Positions 1-28,729 of a DNA stretch of 64,000 nt are shown in pieces. Numbering within the stretch: the first letter of the stretch is position 1; every line of letters begins with the position of its first letter. This DNA comes from Engraulis encrasicolus (lineage: Eukaryota; Chordata; Actinopteri; Clupeiformes; Engraulidae), in the NCBI RefSeq assembly GCF_034702125.1, contig NC_085878.1, forward strand, positions 26,730,951 to 26,794,950, in the 5' to 3' direction. The notes under the pieces are model-generated. The model ran no database searches, was not told where the DNA came from, and saw only the letters and a program-made list of their open reading frames with translations. The translations under genes and the position numbers were made by a program.

Positions 1-3000
1 ACATTGTACTTTTGGCACTAAGTGACACTGCTTTTTAATGTGTTGTGTGACCAGTTTAAAAAAAAAAGAAAGCAGCATCTTTTAATGCATAAAAGTCTGC
101 AAAATATATGCAATGATGTATATGTAATATTCAATCCTCAAGTATAATCCAGGTTGTATAAACTTTGTATAGTGAGTTTTAAAATTGTATGGCCGTACCA
201 ATATGTATTAATTCTTCTCTGAAGCCTTAGAGTTGTCTACCCAAAGTGCTCCCTTAGAATCGCCCTTCCACCTACCTGAAACTTTTCAGAAGCATTAATA
301 ACTATATTTTGTTGCGTTTTTTTTTTTGTACCCTCTTTTTTGAATAAAATAGATTTGTACTGTATATTTGTACCTCTCTGTGAGCGCCTTGGGGCGGTTT
401 TGTTTTGTTGTTTTGTTTTTTGTTTTTGTTTTTTCTTCCCCTTTTTTTGTTTTGTTTTGCCGTTTTAATTCTATGTAAGGACACAAAGATATTGTATTTT
501 TATTGTTACAGCTAACTTCTTGGAAGCATTGCATTTATCATGTTTGTTAAGTAAATACAATATAATATATATATAATACTACCAATTTGACTCGTGCTTT
601 TTTTTCTCTCTTTCATAAAATGTTTTGTGCATTACACCAATGAACTGATGATGACTGAATTTAGTTTTTGTAGTGACTCACAGCTGTATGAAAACCAGCC
701 ACACTTGTCTTCTAGCCTGGTCCGGACCATCCCATAATACTACTATTTCATTGTATGGAGCCAATCTTTTGGTGGAAGTACGTAGGATGGCGCGCAAGGC
801 TTCTTGTCTGCCACATAAGGTTTTCAGAGACACCATGGCCTCTCGCGTATCCTCCTACTGGGCTGTACAGTAGCAGTGAGGAAATGACCTAAATGTGAAG
901 TTGACCTAAGTCAGTTTAACGGTCAGAGAGTGTGTACTTGAGTGCCCTACCCCTTACACAAACTACTAGGGTTGCGTTTGGACAAGGTCACAGTGTTCAG
1001 TGTGTGCGTGTGTGTGTGTCTGACCGTGCACGCTTGTGTGTTTTCCAAGTGTTATAGGGCCTCTGTCTGACTACGGGAAAGAATAGAGTCCTTTGTAGAG
1101 CAGAAGTAAGGAAGGTCACTTCAGAGTGGGACACTCTCTGTTTGCAGAGCTGTGTGTGTGTGTAAATGAGAGCAACAGACACCAAGCCAGTTGAGCCGTA
1201 AAGTCAATGTTTTACTCAACATTCTATTCCAGGGTTCATCTCGAATCTGTACATCTGTTAATCCAGTAACAGAGACCATTAAGAAAGAAAGAAACAAAAT
1301 AATGAAACAAACGACACAATGCGAATATAGTGTCCTCTCATTTTTCCTGCTCTGGCTGCCCTCGATCATTCATTCAGTTTGGCCTTTTTTGTAGATAATT
1401 TTGTAAACATGAACATCAAGAAAGAGTCCTGATTGAATGACATAGAAATAAATAAAAAAAATGTTAAAGGCATGTTTTCAGAAAGACAGATAGAAATCAA
1501 AGAAAAAAAGATTCTTAGGGGTGCCCAGAATCTGCAGGTCACTCAAACAGAGTTTGGGGACAGGGAGGGAGAAAACGGTCAAGGAAGTTGGGCAGGCAAA
1601 AAAAAAAAAATAGAGAAAAATTAAATCGCAGAACACAAGCTTATACTCAACAATTCAAGACGAATGCAGTTTTTTTTAATCACATGCAGTCAGTACTGAG
1701 CTCAAATGCAGTCCGGTCATGCCAAGTCAGGCCACGACTCCATGGAGCCCACGGGGAGAAGAAGAAGTAGAAGTAGAGTCAAAGAAAGTCAAAGACCGCA
1801 AGCACTGTTAAAAGACAATCCTTCCCTGGCAATACAAATGCATGTGCTTGCTTCGCTCTGTACATAAGAGATTTATGAATTCATTAATGAACTGTCTCTG
1901 ATTCTCATTTAGCAAAGTATTCAGTGGGTAGTATAAATAACCATGTTGTTCATTGTGTGACAAACAAGGTCAGTTTTGTTTTGTTTGTTTTTGGAAATGC
2001 TTGATACCTTGAATATTTTAAGACTTAGAGGCTTACTGCAAGTCAAACACTAGCTGTCTGACCTTGTTGTCTAGATAGAACATGTTGATGAATGCATTGT
2101 GAAATCACAGGATACTACATTTTCTCAATAAACAAAAAAAAATTCTTTATGGCAGGTAGTTTTCAGTTAAGATGCCAAAGCTGCATCTTCAGACCATGTA
2201 CACATCAAGGAGGTTTACATCACTGAGGTGAAAAGTTGGAAAAAAGCATGTTTGTCCCAGCAGTGTCCACGGTTTCGGTGTGCTGAAGATCGGGCCAGAG
2301 AAACTCGAGTTAGATTGCCTGAGTTGTGTGGGGTTCAGTGGAGTCCATTTGAAAGTCTGTCTGCATAGTCATCATACAAAGTGTCAAATGTGTGGCGGTG
2401 TGTCAGTACAAACCCAATGTTGCATAGTGCGTTAAACCAGTCTTGGGACGCTTAGGAGAGCCACAATGCTCAAATCTCTTAACGTTTTTAATTGATGTGG
2501 TCAGCCTGGCTCAGGGAGACAAAAAAATCCCATTATCAGGTAATTGATGTTTTTTTAAAATCCACATAGATTCAGTCAGGGGAAAAACTATATTGTGAAA
2601 ATAATTCATAGCGAGATAATGTTTTCAAATAGGCCAGTATGCTGGTCAGTCCACATCTACTCTTGCAAGTTGTTACAAAGCGGTTAGTGCGGGATACTGG
2701 CCCTGCTGTTCCAGAGGTTGTGTTCTGAGGTTCTGAGGTGAAGTGGTCAAAGATCAAAAGATAAGATGGCACCAGAGTTTTGTAGCTTTCCCTGTCTGCG
2801 TGCCACCAAGGGTGCTCGTTACAGGTTTCCAACAATGACAACGACTTGGGGTAAATATGGTCCCTTCAGTCTCTTTTACCATTCAACAGAATGTCTCTCA
2901 GGGATGGTGACATCTGATTGGCTTTTTGTACCACATTGCATCATCATAAGTTGGAAGCTTAGAAGCGGGAGGGTGTTCCCGCTCACACGTAGTAATAATA

Positions 3001-4149
3001 ATAATAAATATATCACAATTACCCTCAAAAGTTCTCTTGCATAATTGCAAAAAACGACAAACACCATTTTCTGCCATCTTCAAAAACAATAGCAACATCG
3101 CTATACACACAAGACAAGGTGTCAAGGTAGGTACTTGTTGAGGAAAAAAAAAAGACATAATAAAAAATATGTAACCATAACTTAAAAATCTCATCATTTT
3201 ATAATCCAGTGACAAAGGCAGCGCTGACACATTGGGTAGAAGGAATGCACTGTTTGCACCTCAGCATGAGCAGTGCATGTATATGTGTGTGTGTAATAAG
3301 TATATACTGTATATAGCATGGCCTCTACTGGCGTCAGAGGTATTCTACAACATCGTACAGTAACGGTAACAGCAGCGAGACAAAGAGGGGGGAGGGGGAG
3401 GTTGGTTTCTTGGGTACTGAGGATCTTCAGGATATGAGGGGTGTAGTCCAGAAAAGTGGTTCAGTGACTAACCTAGATAAGTTAACTCTGAGTTGTAAAT
3501 CTCCTCGGTCTCCTAACATCTGTTTCAGTCTAAATAAATTGCCTTCAATCAATCATTTTCAATCAATTTCTATTACTAAAGTATATGCATCCCTCATTCT
3601 GAGTTTACATACCCAGATAAGTCACTAAACCTGCTTTGAGGGGGCATCTTCTAAAAGGGAGGATTAGTGACTCAGCCAGCTAAGTTAACTCTTACAAATC
3701 TCCAAACAGAGGAGACTTTGGAGGTCTTTTCTATTACTACTTCTTTAATCACTCATTTACCACTGATTCCAAGTTAATGTACCCAGTTGAGTACAATCCT
3801 GCTTTCTGCAATTACCCCACTGAATTGATCTGCCTACGCCGGAGGGGGGAGAGGAAGACTCTCCAGCCCCTGCAGCTTCTTGGTCGGTCCTGAAAGACCA
3901 CAGGCATGGCTGGATTAGCCAGCGTTGGGGGGTGGGACATGGGGTGGAAATGGGGTGGTCGGGCGTTGCAATGCAGTTGCAATGTGCAAAATAAAAGTAC
4001 ACACACTTCAGAAAAGAAGAAGAAAAAAAACATAAACAGAACAAAAACAAGAATTTTTCAGGTCCAGAGAGGTCAATGTGACCGGTAAGAATGGAGCGAT
4101 TGAGAACAGAAAAGTGGCAGTGTCAGTCAGGTGAGTGTGAAGGAACGCT

Positions 4150-4162
4150 TGTGTGTGCGTGT

Positions 4163-4249
<87 letters not shown>

Positions 4250-4261
4250 CGCGCGTGCGTG
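4150..4261. repeat. (GT)n microsatellite
   Basis: About 110 bases of nearly pure GT, with CG-containing interruptions at both edges and a short GA tract after it. Its translations are dipeptide repeats only. Confidence 0.95.
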
Positions 4262-4810
4262 TGATGGAGAGAGAGAGAGAGACTGTGCTGCCTCTGAGCT
4301 CCTGAGTACTGTGTGTTAGACCCGTGTGTTGTGTTCAGTAGTGTGCAGAGGCTTCGGTAGGTAGGAAACTTGTACTGTACTGCACTGCGGTGTATCTGTG
4401 TAAGCAAGACAGACCCACACACAGAGAAAGTGGAGTGGAAAGATACAGAAAAGAAGGAGAGAAAGCGACTGCTTTCAAACTCGCAAAACTTCACATCGAG
4501 TACAAGAGTTATTGTACTCGGCCTGCTGTCCTTGTGGTTGGTATACCTATGTGAAAGAACACAATATGAACTTAATCACCAATAGGATCCACAAGAACAG
4601 AAAAACTAGATAGCCTCTCGTGAATGACGCAGAGATAAGACCAAGATGGATTTTAGAGAAGCGAGAAAGACGGGAGGAAAAAAAAGATCACTTCGAGAAG
4701 GTCTGAGCGATTGTGTGGGTGCATGTGTTTTTTTGTGTCTGAGAGTCAGTATACATGTGTAAGAAAGATACCACCTGTGATAAGTTATCGTCTGATAGTA
4801 ACATCTGGAG

Positions 4811-4939
<129 letters not shown>

Positions 4940-5359
4940 CCCTGTGAGGCCCCTGAAGCCCTGCTGGGCCCTTGGTGAGGTAGTAGTAGGTTTTCTGTGT
5001 GGATATGAGGCAGCCTGGCTGACACTCCCCCTGCTGGTCAAAGCTGGGAAAAGTGTACTGTACTGTAAGTGTATAAAGTACTGTACTGGCTACTGGTAAA
5101 CCGTGATTGGCCGGGCCCGCAGGCACACCAATAAGAACTGCATGTCCATGTGCAAATCAGGAGCGTCTTCTCCTGAACAGGAAGTGTGTCGCTGGTCCAT
5201 ACTGAGGTGGGGGGCTGGGCTGAAAACGCCTGAAAAACGTCCTGCTGAAATCAAGCCCTGCTGCTGGACAAGAAAACGGACAGAATCTCTTGTAATAACA
5301 TGCTCAATAGGCATACATGTTGAGGGAAAAAAAAAAACATTCATAACCCTGTTTCTTAA

Positions 5360-5485
<126 letters not shown>

Positions 5486-5680
5486 TTTCTCAGTCACTTC
5501 CTTCGATAAAGGAAGTCTATGTGTTTCATGATAGAGTTGCAAATGTCTGCTCACAAAGTGTTCAGTTCAGTAAATTTTTTCAGTTCAGTTTGTCCTGTTT
5601 CATTATTTTATGTCTCTGATAACCTCCGATGTAACTGGAGGGCATCCATCCAGTCAGAGGTCCATCATTGTAGGTAACAG

Positions 5681-5686
5681 TTTATT
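5681..5686 (-). terminator. Candidate znf821 polyadenylation signal
   Basis: TTTATT on the plus strand reads AATAAA on the minus strand, about 125 bases past the znf821 stop codon. It is the first canonical hexamer downstream. Whether it is the main site is not visible from sequence. Confidence 0.45.
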
Positions 5687-5808
5687 GTGTTATTTCTGTC
5701 CGTGTGTGTGTGTGTGTGTGTTCGTCCTGGGTCAGTGTGTGTGGCCCCAGATCAAGGTCACTGAAAGTCACTGAGGGGTCATAGTGTAAAGGGACACCGT
5801 GTGTTGTG

Positions 5809-22109
<16,301 letters not shown>

Positions 22110-22127
22110 ATTATTGCCCACTCCCGG

Positions 22128-22560
22128 CTGGAAAAAAACCCTCGAGCCTCCTCCTGACTCCGACAAATGTGATTCCTTTGACCAATCCAGCGAAAATGAG
22201 TAAAATGACTCCCGTGAAGGAGTCCAACTATTACAAAGTGAAAATGAAAAAGAATAGCCGGTGATCAAAGAGCTCGAGCCAGGCAGCGATGTAACGCGGC
22301 GCGCGACGTTGATCTTGGATAGGTTTCATTCAATTTGAAAAAATAAAAGACGGGTAAAATTTTGAAGAAAAAAACATAACGCGGACTACTGGTACACTTC
22401 TCCTACAATACGGATGCTCTTAATCAACTCCCATTGTTAACACGAATCCCTGATATTAGATAATAACACTGCTCCGTCCGGGCTGGGATGTTCTTCGCTT
22501 TACAGCCCCGGTTGTTCTCCGCGTCTGCGCCGTTGACGCTTTGCCAATGCACTGCAGACA
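22128..22560 (-). promoter_or_regulatory. Probable znf821 promoter and 5' UTR region
   Basis: This stretch upstream of the znf821 ATG is richer in CpG than its surroundings (notably 22286-22310 and 22470-22550) and has an inverted CCAAT box at 22192-22196, about 85 bases before the ATG. No transcription start can be fixed from sequence. Confidence 0.4.
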
Positions 22561-23632
22561 TTCACCGCCGACATTCACTTATACATTGCTGGTTTGTTTG
22601 CAGGAGGCAGGAGGCACACCGAAACGCATTGTGGGATATATACCATAATGTCGGAGGACTGTATAGGATCCTATAAAAATGACAAGGCCTGTGTATGTAA
22701 CCGCGCGTACGTCCGAACTTGCTGCGTCTTGATATGATTTTGGAATTGAATGCTTTAGGCTGCTACATTGCGCGCACGTCTTAATAAGAGTTTTCGTTTC
22801 TTTACGCCTAACACAAATGGATGTTTACCACACTATTTATTCCCTGGTCTGTTTAGGTCTTGTATTGTTAGGCTCCCACAATTCCTATTTATTTACTTGA
22901 TAGAAAAAGCTACCCATGAAGCGCATGTTGAAGTGACAGCTACGCCGCGTTTTCCATTTTAGGTATACTCATATAATGTGATGAGTACATTAACCAAACA
23001 CATATCCGTGCGTCTTATGAATAAAAACTAATAGAATCCACCAAGAAATATCCTCTCTGAGATGCTTATCTGATATTTGGTGCAGGCATGACATGGCACC
23101 ACTAGATGACGCTGCTTCAAACAGTCGGATCGGCTTTGACCTAGTTTGATGAGAGGAGAGGCAGCAGGTTGATTGTGTGAAGCGCAAACAACACACATGG
23201 AATCATAATGGAGCCTATTAGCCTATTACATGAAAATGTTTTGCATGAAAGAGAATGCAACTCAGTCCATAAAGTATTGTTCAACTGATGGTTTAAAAAT
23301 GTACGTGCCAGAAGCAGGACTTTTTTAAGGGCACTGTATTATAGGGACCTTCACAGTCACTCAGCTATTATTATGTATTAACAAGTATACTACATTGTGG
23401 CAGAAACTGTCAATCAACGGCAGAGAAAACATATACCAGAATGTCATGCATGCATTCAAGCGATGTGAGAGATATTTTGATATTTTGGCTATTGGTGGCA
23501 GATATGGTCCTGAATGTTTTGTCTTTTTTGATGACACTATCATTGTGGAATTATTTAGGCCTTATTTATAACAACCCTTGGACACATGTTTGCATTCTCT
23601 GGTGAAACAACATAGGCCTACAGATTATTAAT
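22561..23632. other. Intergenic stretch, nothing recognised
   Basis: AT-rich sequence without a supported gene, RNA or clear repeat structure. Confidence 0.5.
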
Positions 23633-24587
23633 GGGTCATTTCACGTGATCAGACACTTTGGGACCCGACCGACCTGGATTTCAATCATACTTGGTGTGCC
23701 TTTTTAGTAGCAAGGTAGCACCCCAGAACTGCATTGGCTTGAATCTGACATGAATATTAAGGGAGAAACAGACTTGCGAAGGTTTACAAATGAGGGTAGG
23801 ACACTATACATTCAGCCTTGATTATATCAGTCAGTGTTAGTCACGAAAATATGTCTGTGGTGTTGTTTGAAAGCTCTTTTCTGGCTCTACATATTACACA
23901 ATCAGCTTGGAATACAACAACCCTCAGAATATGAATTATGATAAATTGAAAAATTAAAAATTGAATATCTAAAACTACTTTTATTTTAAAATGGTTTCTT
24001 GTCTAAACATAGCCTGTAAGGTGTTTCGATCTTTATTCATTTTAGAGATAATTGGACATAAAGGTCGAAATTAGTTGTAATGAAGTAGTAATAGAGTAGT
24101 GTCAGGGACAGGACTGGACTGGCATAACGGGCATTTTCCCGGTGGGCCCTGCACCCTCGTCGGTCCCTATTCCAGGTACTCAAAAAATACACAGATTCTG
24201 CCCATTGTCAATGGACACAGTGGAAGCTAGACCATTTTCAGCATTCAGAGAAGGCAGGGTTGAAAGAATAAGCTCAGTAAAGGAATTTTCTAAATGTTCA
24301 AGCATCACAGAGTATAGCTATATATGATGGCAACTAGTGGCTACTAGCATGTGTTGAGGAATGTATGCCGAGCACTGGAGAGGTGAAACTGAACTTCCTG
24401 CATCCTCATGGACCATCTCCATCCTTCACATATTCCGATAGACATGCTGTCATGTGATATTACTATGGCATTACCATATTATGACTAAGTGATTTGATGC
24501 CATATTTTTTATTAGCTCTAAAATGAATAAAGAACCAAACACCAGCATTTCAGGTGTTGTTCATGACATTGCAGGCTACGTTAAGAC

Positions 24588-24936
24588 TAGTGTTGCACCG
24601 ATACCATTTTTTCGCCCTGATACGATACCCGATACCGGGCTGTGCAGTATCGGCCGATACCGATACCATACTGATACCAATACCACCATATTTGAAATGT
24701 ATATATGAAGGGCTGTAGTGCATACTACTTGGATGTAAAATCATTGCATGGCTTTGACAGGCTGCTGCCTACCTTTGTGAAACAGTAAAAAGACTAATAC
24801 AAAGTGAATCCAATTTAAGTGTCATACAAGCACCTGTAAATGGTATCGGTGCCCTATTTTTTGGTACTCGCCGATACCGATACCACCATTTTAGTACCGA
24901 TCCATCGATACTGGTATCGGTATCGGTGCAACACTA
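24588..24936. mobile_element. hAT-type MITE, TAGTGTTGCACCGATACC termini, nested
   Basis: The left end TAGTGTTGCACCGATACC is mirrored at the right end. The 8-bp flanks GTTAAGAC and TTTAAGAC differ by one base. Subterminal GATACCGATACC repeats are typical of this fish MITE type. It interrupts copy 1 of the long-TIR transposon. Confidence 0.88.
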
Positions 24937-24969
24937 TTTAAGACAAGGAACTGGCCATTTTAAAATATT

Positions 24970-25080
24970 GATTGACTGATTGATTTATTGATTGATTTCA
25001 GATGTAACACAAGAACAAAAAGCAGCCAATTAAATAAATATAAGTACCATCATCATGTGTAACTGAAAAGGAGTGGGATG
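24970..25080. mobile_element. Unassigned insertion with TGAT repeats, possibly a LINE 3' tail
   Basis: This segment is absent from the matching arm of copy 2 and so is an insertion. It starts with TGATTGACTGATTGATTTATTG repeats in two pieces, as the simple-repeat tail of a 5'-truncated retrotransposon on the minus strand would. Family not recognised. Confidence 0.4.
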
Positions 25081-25499
25081 AGTTTTTTAGATATTCAATT
25101 TTTAATTTTTCAATTGATCATAATTCATATTCTGAGGGTTGTTGTATTCCAAGCTGATTGTGTAATTTGTAGAGCCAGAAAAGAGCTTTCAAACAACACC
25201 ACAGACATATTTTTGTGACTAACACTGACTGATATAATCAAGGCTGAATGTATAGTGTCCTACCCTCACATGTGAACCTTTCCTAGTCTGTTTCTCCCTT
25301 AATATTAATGTCAGATTCAAACCATTAAAAAGGCACTACAACTACTAGTACTTGCTACTAAAAAGGCACACCAAGTATGATTGAAATCCATGTCGGTCGG
25401 GTCCCAAAGTGTCTGATTTCACGTGAAATTACCCTAATGCACAATTACTGTATTTTATAACTGCATATTTTTGTCATTGTTTTGTAATTAAAGAGGCAA

Positions 25500-25912
25500 G
25501 AAGTGGTCTTAAAGTAGACTTTATTATATTTATCATTTTATTGATTGCATACATAAACTGCTAACCATGCACTTACTGTTAACTACATGCTACTGTCACT
25601 GTTATTATTGTCTTATTATTGTAATGTCTACATTCCATATTTATCTTATCTTTCTGTCTACATGTTAAATGTTCAACGTTAAATGTTCATCTGTATTGTA
25701 TTTATTATTAATCACTTATTGTTACCAGTCCATCACTGTTACCTGCCCTGTCTTGCAGTTTATGTCAGTCTGTAAAATGTCAGTCCTGTGTATGTCTTTG
25801 TCTATGTCTTGGCATGGTATCGAGAAAATGTACTTTCATCTTCCTTGTATGTCATGTGCATATGAAGAAAGTGACAATAAAAGCTGGCTTGACTTGACTT
25901 GACTTAACTGAC
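25500..25912 (+). mobile_element. Probable non-LTR retrotransposon 3' tail with TTGAC repeats
   Basis: GTGACAATAAAAGCTGG followed by TTGACTTGACTTGACTT resembles the 3' end and pentanucleotide tail of fish LINE-type elements. No coding sequence remains. The foldback element at 25916 starts right after it. Confidence 0.45.
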
Positions 25913-25915
25913 TTT

Positions 25916-28511
25916 TAGTCCAGCGGATGGGTGATTTGATCGTGCACTTTTGAGTAAAAGCATGAAAATCGGTACACATATCCTTCTTGATATGCTGATT
26001 AATGTTAGCGTTGGAGGCGTCGCGAAAAATGCATCGTTTTCAAGATGGCCGCCAAATCCAATATGGCCGACCCATATTAATGAATCTGCCTGACACTTTG
26101 TAGTAAAAGCATGAAAATCGGTACACATAACCTTCTTGATATGCTGATTAACATTAGCATTGGAGGCGTCATGAAACATTTATTAATTTTCAAGATGACC
26201 GCAAAATCCAATATGGCCAATTCATATTTATGAATCTACCTATCTACCTAACACTTGGTAGTAAAGGCATGAAAATCGGTACACATATCCTTCTTGATAT
26301 GCTGATTAAGTTTAGCGTTGGAGGCGTTGCGCAAAATTCATCATTTTCAAGATGGCCGCCAAATCCAATAAGACCGACCCATATTAATGAATCTACCTGA
26401 GACTTGGTAGTAAAAGCATGAAAATCGGTCCACATATCCTTCTTGATATGCTGATTAACATTAGCATTGGAGGAGTCACAAAAAAGTCATAGTTTTCAAG
26501 ATGGCCGCCAAATCCAATATGACCAACCCATATTAATGAATCTACCTGACACTTGGTGGTAAAAGCATGAAAATCGGTACACATGTCCTTGATATGCTGA
26601 TTAATATTAGCATTGGAGGCGTCGCAGGGGAAAAAAATCATTGTTTTCAAGATGGCCGCCAAATCAAATATGGCCAGCCCATATTAACTACCTGGTAATT
26701 TGTGGTAAAAGCATGACAATTGGTACACATAGTTACTTCTTTAAATTAGATGCTTATTCATATTAGGGGCCATGAACAAAAATCAAATATGACTGACCCA
26801 TATTACAATACAATACATTGCAATATGTATTTATGTAGCACAGTATCAATCGTAAATCACAACTTTATTATGAGAAATTGCATAACCACCAGATTATATC
26901 ACTTGTGAGATCAACTTGTGTTAACCAGGCAAGATATAAGCTTACCATACAACTTGCATTGGGTGCAGGATTGCAGTTTGTTTGAAAACCTTGTGCAGCT
27001 AGAAGTAGTCATCAACAATTAGTTTCTTTGAAGTAAGCAATCATAAAAATGTCCATGAATTAACAAATCAAGTTAACTTTCTGTCTATCTTGAAATCCTG
27101 GCCCTTTTGGAATTTGTACAATACAAGGCCTATGCAGTTATCACTAAGCGCTAGAGGTGCTGTACATCCCACAAGCCCCTCAAAAGTCTTGGATTTGTAC
27201 ATAACGCTACTGCCGTATTACCTATTTGAGGCCTCAAGAATGCAATCAGTGTACCGATTGAAGAGTATTAGCAGAGAACATTTCATACATATCTGTCCAT
27301 CTGTACAAAACCTATAATGCAAACAAAGTCAACAATCTTCAAAGTGTAAGGCTTTAACACTTCAATTCATGTACCTATTATAGAGTGGTAGAACACAAGA
27401 GGTGGTGCAAACTCTTGCACCTATTCTAAAGTTATCACATTGCAGAAAATAATCTATTGTGGTGGTGGCAGACACAGTTTGAGCAAAACCATAACATATG
27501 CATCACTTAATTTGATAACATGCCAATAATGTTTAATGGTATTTTGTGAGTGTTAATTATATGCAATGGCAAAATATTTTTGTAGAAAAATATGTATTTT
27601 CTTATAAACACTATCTTAGTTGGCCATTTTGAAAATGTGTTTTTTCCCACAATGCCTCAATTTCTAATATTAATGAGCACATCAAGAAGTAAATGTGCAC
27701 CAGTTTCCATGGTTTTACTAAAAGTGCCTGAAGGATTTATTAAAATGCGTTTGCCATATTTGATTTGGCAGCCATCTTGAAATGTAAACTTTTTTGCAAA
27801 GTCTTGACTTCTTTTATCAATCAAAATATAAAAAAAGTAACTGTGCACAAATGTCCATGCCTTTACTACAAACTGTCAGGTAGCTTCATTAATATGGGTT
27901 GGCCATAATGGATGTGGCGGCCATCTTGAAAATACAGCATTTTTAGCAATGCCTCCAATGGTAATATTTATCAGCATATCAAGAATGATATGTGTACCGA
28001 TTTTCATGCTTTTAATACCAAGTGTCAAGAAGATTCATTAATATGGGTAGGCCATATTGGATTTGGCGGCCATCTTGAAAATGCTAAATTTTTCGCAACG
28101 CCTCCAATGCTAATATTAATCAGCATATCAAGAATGATATATGTACCAATTTTCATGCTTTTAATACCAAGTGTCAGGTAGATTCATTAATATGGGTCGG
28201 CCATACTGGATTTGGCGGCCATCTTGAAAACAATGCATTTTTCGCTACATCTCCAATGCTAATATTAATCAGCATATCAAGAAGGATATGTGTACCGTTT
28301 TTTCATGCTTTTACTACCAAATATCAGGTAGATTCATTAATATGGGTCGGCCATATTGAATTTGGCGGCCATCTTGAAAACGATGCATTTTTCGCGACGC
28401 CTCCAACACTAACATCAATCAGCATATCAAGAAGGATATGTGTACCGATTTTCATGCTTTTACTCAAAAGTGCACGATAAGGCCCTTTTGTGTGTCCCAT
28501 CCGCTGGACTA
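25916..28511. mobile_element. Foldback-like element with TIRs made of inverted 149-bp tandem arrays
   Basis: The ends are TAGTCCAGCGGATGGG and its exact reverse complement, flanked by TTT on each side. Inside the left end are about five tandem units of roughly 149 bases (marker CATGAAAATCGGTACACA at 25961, 26110, 26268, 26417, 26566). The right side has the reverse-oriented array (markers near 28004, 28154, 28303, 28453) and older units back to about 27610. Between them, 26750-27600 is AT-rich without a recognisable gene. Peptides encoded by the repeats are by-products. Confidence 0.8.
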
Positions 28512-28729
28512 TTTGGTCCTTAATAGGCCTAGTTGTGGAGTAGTTATTTTTATTTTGATACTTTTTATTTATGGTATTTTTTATAGAAGCAAGACAAATA
28601 CAAAGACAAAAAAACAGGGAAAAAAAACTAAAAAACAAAAAGAAAAATAATGTGGAGGTCAGCAGAATAGGCGCATATCACAGTCAATACAATACAATAG
28701 AAGACTATCAATACAATACAATAGTCTCA

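Larger units (their letters stand above)
23633..25434. mobile_element. Long-TIR DNA transposon, copy 1 (with nested insertions)
   Basis: The left end GGGTCATTTCACGTGATCAG and the right end, reverse complemented (GGGTAATTTCACGTGAAATC), begin inverted repeats of about 380 bases. TAAT flanks both sides (23629-23632 and 25435-25438), a candidate 4-bp target duplication. The same family is at 52062-54400. The inner part keeps a decayed piece of the coding module seen in copy 2 (about 24175-24450). Two later insertions interrupt the right arm: a hAT MITE at 24588-24936 and an unassigned segment at about 24970-25080. Confidence 0.85.

Noticed and set aside
1..600. 3' UTR of an atxn1l gene, by analogy with the human ZNF821 neighbourhood
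   Set aside because: The sequence is T-rich and has an AATAAA, but no coding part is in the window, so the gene cannot be named.
25904..28480. Repeated peptides such as FHAFTTKCQVDSLIWVGHIGFGG in several frames
   Set aside because: They come from the 149-bp non-coding tandem units; copies are in different frames and strands with stops between them.
25916..28511. CRISPR-like spaced repeat array
   Set aside because: Units are long contiguous tandem repeats in an eukaryotic genome, with no short repeats or unique spacers.
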